A stretch of 64,000 nt of DNA from Lates calcarifer. Taxonomy: Eukaryota; Chordata; Actinopteri; Centropomidae. The translations under genes were made by a program, and so were the position numbers. The notes under the pieces are model-generated. The model searched no databases. It saw only the letters and a program-made list of their open reading frames with translations, and was not told where the DNA came from. Location of the stretch: contig NC_066850.1 in NCBI RefSeq assembly GCF_001640805.2, positions 14,838,046 to 14,902,045 on the forward strand, written 5' to 3'. This document shows positions 49,514 to 62,500 of this stretch, in pieces. Position 1 is the stretch's first letter; each line of letters starts with the position of its first letter.

Positions 49514-50542
49514 CTACATGAGTGACTCCAGGCTCTCTGCGATGTTGGTCTGCCCCAGTGGTACAGATCCGTTGGTTTCTGGACTCTGCAGGGCTCTCTG
49601 GTCCTCCTGGCTGCTCACCAGACTGAGCACGGCTCGGTACAGATACTGGTACTGCTCCTGTGGGGGATGAGACACTTTTTTGAGGCTGCACCTGCCACAT
49701 TCTTAAGACAAAACACGTCTTACCTGCTACTTCTTTTTGAATTGCTTTGATTTTCATAACCTGAAAACTGGTGAATATGGCTGAAAATGACCCCATTGTT
49801 ATTCTAGAGTTCATAAAAGTGCCATGGTGCCATAGAGAGTGTATGTCAGAGTGTGTGTGTGTGTGTGTTGGTACTTACTATATCATTAAACACCCCAGGC
49901 CTCATAAGGTTGGTCATCCGTGCCACCTGGTAGACGTCTACAGCTCCCTCCTCCTCTAGTAGGCTGGACAGGGTGGTGAGAGCACAGAACAGCCCTGATG
50001 TAGCACCTCCCAACCTACACACACACACAATGGTCGTGCTTTAGAAAATGGACCTTCCTAAAGACAAAAACAAACTGTTAAATGAGTGATCCTATTGCTG
50101 TTGTACTCACGGATCATGTACGACCATAGGTCCGTCTGTGTGTCTGCTGTGCTCCCTGACTGTGTTGACCAGATCAAAACTGTTCCTGATGGGACTGTCT
50201 GGGTTTGGCCAGCAGGGTGCGCTGTACTGACGCACCTCCAACACATAATTGTTCTAGAGACAGAAAGGAGGCATTAAGACGTGTGAAAGAGAAATCACAG
50301 CACCTACAGTCTGTGTGTAACATGCTGTGTGTATGTATTACCTGTGGAGACTCCACTGTAAAGTCCTGCACCAAAAGTCTCTCATCATTGGACAGACACA
50401 CATGCTCCTCCCCCGAGTAGGACACAGTGAAACCCTCAAAGTTCATTGGTTGGTCTCTACTGGGCCAGCAGACGCAACACTCCCCCTCTTCACCCTGACA
50501 TAAACAACAAAACATGTATACAGTCATTTTATAAGTGCTATA

Positions 50543-50577
<35 letters not shown>

Positions 50578-53500
50578 TGTCTGTCTGTCTGTCTGTGTCT
50601 GTGTGTGTTATACCTGACAGTGTGTGTCTGGCAGACGAACGACAGTGTGTGTGTTGTGCTCCCAGATCATTCTCCAGAAATCAGCCACAGTGCTGCTCAG
50701 AGGAGTCTGGCTCACTATGAACTCCTTACTGTGGTGATGTCCCTGTGAAAACATGAGCAGCATCAAACTGCCAGCAAACACTCTGCTGCTGTACTGAAAA
50801 CAGCAGAAGCACCCTTTGATCAAATATAAATATATGCAGTTGCCGGTTGTCTCACCATGACGTACGAGGCGTTGATGTAGCCTGTGGAGTTTGATTCTGA
50901 AGCAGTCAGACAAACTCTTGACCTCTCCACTGAAGGAAAACACAAAGACATGAGCCAGCAACAAAATATGAGAAGCATCGCATTGTTCATAGGCCTCTTA
51001 TCCACACTGATAAGCCAACCAGTCCCAACAAGTTCACTATGGTCCTGCACCTTATTCTAACAACACAGAGTGAGACTGTGTCGTTTTCTGAAAGAAGAAA
51101 TGACACATTTTTCCTCCACAAATAGAATGCTACAGCCATGTAATCAGCAGGTGATGTGGCTAATGTTAGCAAACTTTGTGACATTGTGTAACTGACATTA
51201 TTTAGCCAGTATGCTGACTGTACAGACTACATTTCAGCAGTTATCACTGTGCTGTAATTGCATTCATTGGCCACAGTGGCCACTGTTCAACAAAGGTTTA
51301 ATAGAGTGAAGCATGCTGTGTAGGTTGTGGATGAAATGATGGAACTTTCACACTTTCACATCATTATCAGTGCAGTGGATAACTTATCCAAGTTTCCCTC
51401 ACAATTTTTTGTCTAAATAAAACATCAAACTCCATTTGCTCTAACTGCTGTTTGTGAGGTCTAGAATGAGTTTGAACAGATGTTAGACAGATGTTGCAGC
51501 TTCTGTTATCACACTGATGGTTCCTTTTCAGTTTGAGGTGCTTGGTCCCCTATCAGTCCCTGGTATGATAGAATATTCCCTGGTCCAAAGTTTACTCTGT
51601 GGAAACTTGCTTAAACTCAAATTAATGTAGAACATGTCGATGTAAACTCAGCTTAAATAACAAAGTTTGTAAAATACAGACTTTGACAGCAGCCTCTACA
51701 TCAGGTAATAAAGCAAGATCCACCTTAAGGCCCTAATCATGTCAATTGAAACTGTGATTTTGCTGGTGCAGTTGATCAAATTACCACAAACCAGCTGTGG
51801 TTTCGGGGTCCTCTAGGTGTCTAAAGTTCTCAGGCAGTTGCCTGCTTTGCCCAGTCAGAGACCCAGCTCTGCTTACCAGGCATCAGAGCTCTGGCTCTGT
51901 TCCTCTCAGCGTTGCCATCTTTCAGGGCAGTGCTGTAGTCTGCGTGCTTCGCCTGGCGCTGACTGATCAACTGAAACACATTCAACATGAGTCAGTTAAA
52001 CTCATTATATTCAGTGTGTACAGGCACATGAGAATAAATGAAGTATGAATAAATGATAAATAATCATTAACTCTTGACTTTACAGAGGTTTATGCGATAT
52101 GGAGGGAAAAAAGTTTACTATACCTTGAACTGTTTGTCCATGCGTGTCCTGCCTGACGCCCCAGGGGTCAGGAGGTCAGACACATAGGTGTGGAGGAGGT
52201 CAGAGGTCACAGAGGTATCACGGCTCAAGATGGCCTCCACCAGAGCGTCATGGATGAACACGTACTGCTCCTACAGGTGTACAACAGTATGTTCTCAATA
52301 AGGACTGTCAGTGTGTGTGTGTGTGTGTCTTTGTGTCAGTTTGCTTACCTCTGTCTGAACCAGGAAGTTCCTCTGAGTCCGCACATGTTTTAGGAAACCG
52401 AGAACGTTCACTGTCCCCTGATCCTGGATCTGCTGCAGCATGCTGTCTATCACTATGTATGTTCCTGTCCGTCCTACACCAGCACTGTGATGCACACACA
52501 TTTCATGTCAAACGCACAGAGTACATTCAGAACATGGCATATCAGAAATAGTAGCTCTCTTGTTGAATGTGTACCTGCAGTGTACCAGGACAGGTCCCAT
52601 CTCCTGTGTCCGGGCCCGGGAGGATGCTCTGATGAAGGACAGGACGGGCAGAGTGTATTCTGGGACACCCATGTCTGGCCACTGGGTGTAGTGGTAATGG
52701 AGGACTGTGTGTTCAACCCTTCTCTGAGACACCTGGAAGACGAAGACGAAGAAGGTGTTACCATGTGTGTTTGTGTGCCTGCATATGTGGACACTATCTG
52801 AAGACACAATTGGACCTTTCAGAATGTCACTGCAGCACCTGTTGTTAGTTGATGTTTGTGTCTTATGTACCTTATTTGTGGTGTCTCTGACAGTGAACGT
52901 CCGCAATGTGTAGTAAGCCAGGGTCTTGCTGCTTTTCAGGGTCACCTGGTATGGACCGTATTCCTCCTGGTTCTCGTCTGGCCAGTACTGGTCGCACTTT
53001 GTCTGTAGAAGGATAGAGAAGATACAACCAATGAAGAGGTGTGAGAGTTTCAAAGGTCCTTTTGTCGCTGTGAGGAATCAAAATTTACAACCAACAGTAT
53101 GAAATATTGTAGCTGACATGACCAATCCAAACCATAGGGGGGCAGTAATCAACTAATGCTTAGGTCCTTAAAAAATACTCCGTCCATCCACATTAAAACT
53201 TAAAACTTTAAAATTAAAGCTGCAATTATTGCCATTTGATTAACATTTTTATATTAACAATGGGCCAGATTGTGTGATGTGATTGTAGGGAACATGAAAT
53301 TATAATAAAATTGATTTTAAAAACTTAAATAAATATATCTACATCAAAATTTAGATAGAGATATTCACATGAAAACAAAACAACCATTTCCAAACTATAC
53401 AAGTACCACGATATTAAAAAAAAACTCAATCCTAGCTTGTAGGTATCATCACAAATGGAAGATGAATACTCAAATACTCAAAGTGACCTCCTACCCGTCC

Positions 53501-56500
53501 TTTCTCCTTGAGGTTGGTGATCATGACGATGACTCCGACATTCTGCTGCCAGATCATCCTCCAAAAGTCTTCCCTGCCCGCTCTGAGAGGACCCTGAGCT
53601 GCGATGTACGCCCTTGTTCGCTCATAACCCTGCAGGGGAATCCACTTTTTAGTCAAGAAAACACTGGATATACTAAAATGTGTGCATACATACAGGAAAA
53701 TTATAATAACAGTTAAACAGACCACAGAAATGCACCTACATCAACAAAGTTAGCGTTGATATAGTCCCCACATTTCCCATCTCTGTCCAAGCTGTTGGAG
53801 AGCTTCACTCTGCTATGGTCATCTGGGGGAAGAAGAACACCAATGAGCTTAATTGTTGGTTTCTACAATTACATGTAAATGTTAAACAGTGGCTATATTA
53901 AACAGTGACATACAGGCTAATATGTTGATGTAGCGGTTCTTGCTTTTGTTGTCAGGGTGATTGGAGCTGTCAGCGGTGATACCCATGTCCACTGTACACG
54001 CTTGCACCTCCTGAAACACAACACAATATATAGTACAACACAAACAGGATTTAGATTAATGACTCGGAGGAGGCTGAACATGCTAATGAGCACAAGGAGC
54101 ACCCTGGAGCGACTGGAGTGAACATCAAATGTGGCTGTTTTTCTTCTGGACAGGTAGGTCTATAATATTACAATATGCTGGTTAAGCACTTATGAATGAG
54201 GTAGTCACTCAAATTAAGAAGAGGAGTAGTGTATGAAATAAAAAGCAAGACTTTCGTGAGAGAAAAATAAATGATGGCACAACAGACTGATGCTACATGC
54301 CCTCATGTTGACTGTGAATGGAGGTCACATTACAGTTTTTTCATCATTAAAACCTTATGGTGCAACAACAGACTTAGTGCAGTACAGTTGCATGGATAAT
54401 AGGATTATAATCTCTGTTGTGCTTAAAAGTGCTATATGTAAGCAACATTAGCATTAGCAGCTGTCTACATTACAACTGTTGCTGGACTGAGGGCAGACTA
54501 GACACTACTGTGACTCACCATCACAAAATGGTATTATAACAAGAGATAGACTGAGGCTATCTGGTTAGCATGCTAACTTCAGTAAATGAAAAGTTATGAA
54601 AACAGAAGCAAGAAAAAGAGCTAACATTGGTATTGCTTTCCAACACTGAAGTTTGATGCTGAAACACATCTCCTCTAGACTGGGAAGTAAACTGCTGTTA
54701 ATGTTGGCAATGTAGAAATAGCTGAAACTCGCATATAGCACCTTTAAAAAAGACTGCATGACTATGAAATATTTGAACTATCTCAGTTTGAAAATATATC
54801 TGTGAATAAGCTTCCTATATCAACAGAAACCTAGAGAAGCAGAGAACAGTAACTCTACCTCAATTTCTGGCAAACAGTAAAAAGTTTACATTTAATATCA
54901 CATCTGAAAAATAGATGATGAAGTCCACAAAAGGACAACAGTGGGCCAACAGAGGGTTACATAAGGGAGATTTCAATTCAAACAAAATTTACGTTTTCCA
55001 GAGGTGTAAAAAGAAAAACAAGAAGAAAGAAAGAAAACAGCACCTCTGCAAGTGAAGAGGGGTGATACTGTAGGTGTCTTACCTCATAGGATTCTTTGAC
55101 AATCTAATGGAGGGTGGTGAGGATGCAGAAAGCACGACGATGGTGGTGGAGGAGGTGAAAGGAGAGTGGGAAAGGGGGCAAGATGACAAACAAACAGACA
55201 GACAGACAGACAGACAAGGAGTCAGTGCAGGTACAGGAATATGGGGTTCAGATACACACAGAGAGGCGGTGCTAAGTGGGAAATACACTGATTTTCCCAT
55301 CTGATCTGTGGACTTAGCTATGCCCTTTTATTCAACACTGTGAAATATTAAGGCATCATTTTGATTATGCAAATACCTAAAAGGCTTGCATGTATCTATA
55401 AGTCAATTAAGACTGGTTGTAGGTCTGTTGCTGTTGCTATAGAAAAGGCAAAAACACTGTAACAAAAAGGGGGAAAATGCACAAATACACTGTCAACAGC
55501 ATGGAAAGAATAAGACCACTTAAATTTATCCTGTCTGTGTGTGTTACTCAAGAGGTTCATGCTAGGAAACAGGGGTGACTAATGCCATGCAGATGTACCT
55601 ACTGGTTGAAACTAAGCCACAAGCTGTTCTCAAACAGGTAACCAACATTCAGATATCAATTCTCTACATGAGATGTTGCCAAAGTCTGCTTTCACATTTA
55701 ATACAAACAGAGATGGAAATTTCACCGGCCTGAAAGCTTGCAACAGGTAGTTTTTATTGATCTGTACAGATTTGTGCAAACCTGCCTGTCAGAGCTCTGT
55801 CTGTGCTTGTGTATTTGAATTTAGAGTCTGGAATGAGCATGCAGCACCAAATAGCATTGCCGTGGTTAGTACCAAACACCCTTTTGTACAGTTCGTACTG
55901 TTGTATAACATGTTGTACATGAAGTTACATATCAACACTGGACTACGTGATATTCCTGTAGAGCATGATGTTAATAGAGATATGGAAGAGCATTAAGCGG
56001 CTATGACAAATGAGTTACTGTCTACTAAGTGGTCCTTTTATCCTGGTTAAATCTTTGTCAGCAAAATCTCAAGAAGTCTCCCCACAGAGCCATCTGCCTC
56101 CATCTGCTATCTTTTACTGGAGGAGTTTTTCAAAAATATCTTTTGGTTGTTTATGTCCCATTGTGAAAGAAAATGCCACAGACTTTTTTCTGAACTCAAA
56201 TACTTATCATGAACATACCTCAAACTCCTTGTAGAAGGTGTTGGTGGTGTGCAGCTCCATGACATGCTTCACAAACTGCTTCACTGTCAGCGGCTCATGA
56301 CCGTCTGTAACATGAGAGTGAACATTCAGCTGCATATTTAACACCACCTTTGATATACTGATGATAATTTGTGTGTGTGTGTGTGTTACCTGTGGCCAGC
56401 AGCAGGGGTGTAGACGGAGCAGATATGACTTTAGGTGATGCACTGTCATCTGGGTAGAAATTTGCTGCCTGAAAACAGTTTCTGTGACACAAACAAATCA

Positions 56501-59500
56501 GAATCTCATTTAACTACATAGGTGAACTTAATACAGACTATGTGTGTGTGTGTACGTGTGTGAGTGAGTGTACCTCCAGTAGATGAGTATGCCCACCAGT
56601 ACCAACAGACAGAGGATGGTGAGAGTGGAGACGACAGCCAGAGGAACGACTGTCCTCTTCTCCCTCTCCACGCCTCCGACCAGCCCGACCCGAGACTCGT
56701 GGCTGCTGTTGCTGCCCTCTGAGAGAGACAGGAGGGAAGAGGTCGAGCAGGGTGAGGTGTGGTGGGTGAGAGACAGAGAGAAAAGGGGTAGAGAAAGCAG
56801 GGTATGGGGGAGGGAGAGTCAGTAAATCTGCCCCCAAGACTTGGGTATAGCACAATTAGCTATAAACACAACACTGACATATTATCTCCATATTAGGTTG
56901 ATGTGGCAAAAAGTTAATGACACATTCAGCAGAAATGAAACAACATTAGAATTCTGTTTAAGGTCTGTTTGGTCTCTACCTCTTCTTGAAGGAATCTGTC
57001 TCTTTAACTACTAAATGCTCCACTGTGTGTAACCAGCTAGTTGCTAACTTTGTCTGCTGTTTGGTACTGAGCAGAACAGAAAAGTTAAAACCTAAACTGT
57101 CAGCCCTGATAGCATTAGCAAAGGTTAGCACTTTAACTTATGTCTGTGAAAATATGTACAGTATATGAGAGGGAATGACTGCCATGACAAATTTAATCAC
57201 AGAGAGGTAATGGTGAGGAAAAGCTGAACAATGTCTAATATTTACCTTCCATTTGCTCCTCCATTGCCTTGTTGGCATCTGTCAGTCTGAGCAGAGGGAC
57301 TATACGCCCCAAAACAGGACTTCTTGCAGCATCAAACAACAGTCTGTCCACACTTGAGAACTGCTGCAAACTTTCTCCAATTACAACTGCATCACTATCC
57401 TCTGTACCACCTTCTTCAATATGTTCCACACTCTCCATTCCTACTTTTAGTTTACCATCACCATCTCCCTCCCAGTTGTCCTTGAGAGACCTGTCAAGAC
57501 TTTTATTTTCATCTTCTTCATCATGTCCATCACCATTGCTATTTTCTTCACTGCTGTCAAACAGTGGGAACTCTGCTTTGGGTTTATTTTGACTGACAGA
57601 CAGCTGCAGACCATCTCTCCCTCCAAGTACAGCATCTTTGTTGCTGTCTTTTCTTCCATTGCCTTTACTATCACTTTCCTTTTCAGCTAGAGCTTTGATA
57701 TCCTCCTTACCATCACTGGTTATCTTTCCTTTTTCTTTATCATTTTCCCCTCCATCTCCACCACCCTCTCCAGAACCACTGACATCTTCAGGCCAGCTAA
57801 AAACTCTAACGCTTTCAATTCCACTGCCGTTCTCAGTGTCATTCTCAGTCTTTCCTACAGTTTCACCTTCAGTTTCTCTCTCTTTTTCTTTCAGCATGTC
57901 ACATCCTGCTATGCTACTGAGCCATCTGGCACTATCCTCTGTTTCTCTATCCATTTTCCACACTACCTCATTCACAGTCTCATTTAGTCCTTCTCCTCCA
58001 ATCTTTTCTTCTTCCTCATGACTTAGCTCACTATCATTCTCTGCTATCTCTTTCTCTGCTGCTGTTTCCCACTGTTTTGTGCCACCTTTATTACTTCTTG
58101 CCCTATCTATATCCTTATTTGTTTCAGTTGCCATCTTAGTTGCAGTTGATCTACTCTTTTCCCTAGTATCATCCACCTTGAAGCTAACAGTTAAGCTTGC
58201 AAAAGTAGAAAGGTCAGTCTTGATTGTAGCCACTTCATCAAAGTCTTGATTGAGCCCATTACCATCAAGGCCAGAGCCTGATCCACTGTCCCCTGTTGAT
58301 CCGTCTGAAAGATCCAAATCTTTAGAATCAAAGAGAGAGTTGTGGTTGTCATTACGTCCAGTCATCCTCAGTTCCTCTTCATTGTTGGGATGTGGCAAGA
58401 TGTTCAGTCTATCTTGAATCCTAATGTCACTTTGAGAATGAGGAGCATTTCTATTTAAAGCATTTTCAACAGAGCTTGTTTTTGATAAGTTGATGGGACT
58501 CAAGTCATAATCAGACAGAAGAGGAAGAGAGTACTCAGTGCTTAAGTGATTTTGAGAACCCAAAGTGGTAGAAATCTGAGGGCGTTCTAAATCCATTTCT
58601 AGATGGACAATAGAGTGCTCCTCAGAGGACTTGTCATTGTGATGAAAGTTAACACCACTCCTCTCATCTTCAGGGAGGGCAAGAGAAGGACTGAAACTGC
58701 TGGGGTATTCATTGATGGGGTTGAGTGATGGAGGTGACAAACTGAATAATCTTTTTGGGACAGAGACTGCAGCAGAGTTTGTTAAGCCAGAGGAGAGGTC
58801 AACGGTTGAGTCCTCAGACCTGGGTGTGTTTGCTGCAAGAAAAGTCAAAATCACAAGAAAACTTTTCCAGGACACCAAAGCTTTGAAATGTTTCCCTTTC
58901 AAAAGGACTATTTCATGCCAGAAAAGATAAAAGAAAAGGAAAGAGCTGAATTTCCAGATATGGTGGACATGATAGTTTGACCGAAGTCAAGAAATTCAGA
59001 TAGAAGTACAGAGTCGTGACTCAGCAAAGGTTTGATCAATATCAGGCCCACTCCATACACAATGTGCAAGAAGAGAGCCAAGTTATTTGTTGTGATTCTG
59101 AGTGAAAATCAATCAGCTTGGTGAGGACAAACACATAAAGTGAATGCTGCATTCTTCAATGAAGACAGAGGATAAAAACAACCACCAGAGTGTGCCCTTC
59201 AGCCAGAGAGAGGAATGCAGACCCAGAAGGAAGAAAGACAAGTCCCAGAAGTAGATGCTAATCACCAAGCTTGAGTGGATTTGAGTAGATTAAACAACAA
59301 CCCAGAGAAATATGACCTCACGTGGAGTCGTAACATGCTGAAAGATTTGAAGACGAGTCAAGAATGTTTCATTTCTGAACCAGTGAGAGTGAGAAAGCTG
59401 CTGATTATTACACTAATTATTGTCAACGCCAGCCTTGTTCTTCTCAACCATCATCATTACAACCATCAGCCACCACCACCACCACCATTATCAACCTGAT

Positions 59501-62500
59501 GCCACTATACAAAATGCCACCATGATCACAGAGCACAGCAGTGATTAGCCAAACAGCAATGGGCCATTAGAGGAGAAAGGCAATCATCCACTGCAATTAA
59601 GTCCAGCTCTCTACCCACCACCAAAGAACATGTTTACACCATTCTGCTGATGGTTAAACTATGATTTGATAGACACTTTACACAACAAGGGGAAGTTAAT
59701 ATATATATAAGATAGAGAGGGTGTTCTTGGGTGTTTTGTCTTACCATTGAACATGGGCTGGGTTGTATGCATCAGCACCTTGAGAAGAGATGAGGTGGTG
59801 AATGATTTGTAGACTGAATTGGCGAGGGTGTTGCTGGCAGTTGCAGTCCTTGCGGTGATCCAGAGGGAGGAGGAAACTGACGTGATGGTTTCTGGTGGAG
59901 GTTTGTTCACTGGGGCATCGCTGTCTTCAGGGGACAGTGGGGGGACTCTGTCCACTTTATTACCTGTGGGACAAAATGAACACAATGATGACATGACATG
60001 ATGCTGCATGATATGATGCAAAACCTGTTGTGGCCTAAAGTGACATGACATGACATGTTAAGCTATGTTGTGACATTGCACTACATAACATGATAGGATT
60101 TTCATGTTATGACATGATGTGGCCTTACATGACTCTACTTGGCATGTTGTAATGTAACATGATGAACCAGAGCTTGATGTCACATCATGATGTGTGTGAT
60201 GTGAGGTGAAATAATACAGCCTTATATGTCAGATGATCTGACATGTCATAATGTAATGTAAGGTGGGATATCATAAGACATTTTGTCTTCTTTTCCAGGC
60301 AGTAGCAGAACCAACCCAAGACGTTTTTGGTAAATGAGACTGCCAAAAATGAATAAGCTCTTCCTGTCAAATCTAACCTGGCACCACAACAGCAGCAGAC
60401 TGTGTTGCAGTGGAGATGGTGGTTTCCAGTGGAAAGTTGTTGACTGTGTCTTCATAGAAGATATCTGTGACCTGGATGTCCTCCACAGGAGGTGTGTTGA
60501 GGTCCGACTGAGGAGAGGGCACGCCACTTTCACCAGCTTGGTCTGGTGTATCTCCTGACTGTAAGTGAAAGAGACAGTGGACAAAAACAGACTACCTATG
60601 GAGGTATGGAAGAAACTACAACACCACGAAACAAATCTTTGGACACGGTTAAGTTGAAACACAACAGTCTGGTATTTGGAACTTACTAGAAACACTGTGT
60701 TATATTGTGTGTCTCAGTTGTTTGTTTCAACATTAGGGCCAGGTAACAGGTAATTCAATTTAATCAGGTTTAAAAAGAGAAAAATGAGGGAAACAAAAAG
60801 TCACGTTAACCTGAAGTACCTGATGTGGCAAAACTGACAATGATGCCTCCTCAGTCATTTGTCTGTGGATAATTGGCAGTGTGGTGGTCCGAGCAACTGG
60901 AAACAGGAAGCCCGGCCGTTCAGTTGTCTCAGTTACCCAGATTGCACCATTGCTGTCAAAACCTGCATTAGTAATGGGCCGGTTGGTTGGGATCCTCCTG
61001 TCCTCATCAATCCAGTTCTGATCCATATCATCTGGTTTAGACTTGTTTCGGCCCGGTTTCTTTTTCACGCTCTGGTTGAGTTGAGTTTTCTGGAGAACTG
61101 CAGAGTCGGAGGGAGTCTTTGGGGTCGAATGGGGGCTGACCTGGACTGGGATGTTCTGGTTTGCTTGGGTTTGGTCTCTCGGCTGGTTCTGGTGGTGTGT
61201 AGGCTGGTTCTGGTAAACTCTGGTCTGCTCTACTGGGATCTCTTCAACAGGGCTGTGGTCCTCCAGAGACAAATCCACCTGATTTTGGTTCTCAGGCCTC
61301 CCCCATCTGCCTTTAGATAAGACCTAACAAAAATGAAGGATTTTTACAGCTTCTTCCTTAAATAAGTGAATATAAACATTCTACCAAAATCACAGTGGTT
61401 GGGCAGTTGTCTTGTTTACTTCTTCAATATTCAACTGATGAGGTAAGTCTGCACTGGCAAATCTGAAAAGTCCCTCATAACCTTTGGTACCACTCTCCAA
61501 ACACAATGACAAGCCTCGACTGACATAATTACAGTCATTTGCATAATAATTAGGCTCCCTGATATGACTGAATACAAGGCAAACTTCAGCTCCGCAAAAT
61601 AATCCAGCAGAATGAAAGCCAACATGCAGAGCGGTATCAGGTGAAACCACAGACATACAGATTGACCTACCTGCCTGTAACCCTCCAAGTCTTTTGTGAC
61701 AGTGTCAGAATCTGAATCACTTTCTACAGAGAGGAAAGAAAGACTTACTTAAACATGTGGTGAATGTGACACTTCAAATACACACTCTTACTTTGTATGA
61801 GATTTTGTGTATGTGTGTCTGTACCAGGATCTTCTAACGGCATGTCCACTATAATCTGGTCGCTCCATCGTCCTCTGAGTCCATTGGTGCAAACAGCCAC
61901 CACCTGAACTACATAGCTGCTGTTGGCCAGCAGGCTGGGAATGATGGCACCCTGAAAAGTCGCATTGACAAGTTTCAATTAAGGTTTAAATTTAAATTTA
62001 GGTTACATGCACTCTTAACACAGGTGGTATTACATTGTGACAATTGCCCCAATCACTAGGAGGAGTGTCCTGTGCAGTCCCCTCATCACATCCTAAAAGA
62101 CCACCCACAAAAACTACTAAAATGAGTCAAACTACCAAACCACAATGAAAAAAAAAAAAAAAAAAATGCTGCGCTAAGAGTCAAAAACTACAAATTCAAT
62201 AACAAATAATGCACATACATTATAAAGTATGCAAACAAAGGGTTTATAACAGTCCTGTATTTGTGTTGTGTTGGCATGAATATTGATGACTTTAGGGATG
62301 TTCAGTGACCTGTGGTCAAGAAGCCAAGACTGATCGTCATTATCAATCAAGCAATCAATTTAATCAATCTAGATCCTAAACAGCACTTGCACCATGAGAG
62401 TAACAGATGGTGAGTCAGAGTGGATGATGAATCTAACAAAATGACTGTAATTTATATTCATTATCTATTTATAAGTGCTGTGTAAATAAATCTGTCGTAC

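Larger units (their letters stand above)
54011..56218. other. ptprz1 introns flanking the microexon
   Basis: These introns contain the 325-bp MITE on the downstream side of the microexon and the ACAG microsatellite on the upstream side. The remaining sequence is AT-rich and apparently non-coding. Confidence 0.6.

Noticed and set aside
57638..58021. Ser/Pro/Phe-rich plus-strand frame of 127 codons
   Set aside because: Complement of the acidic, Ser/Lys-rich ptprz1 exon; the minus-strand frame is continuous with the rest of the gene.
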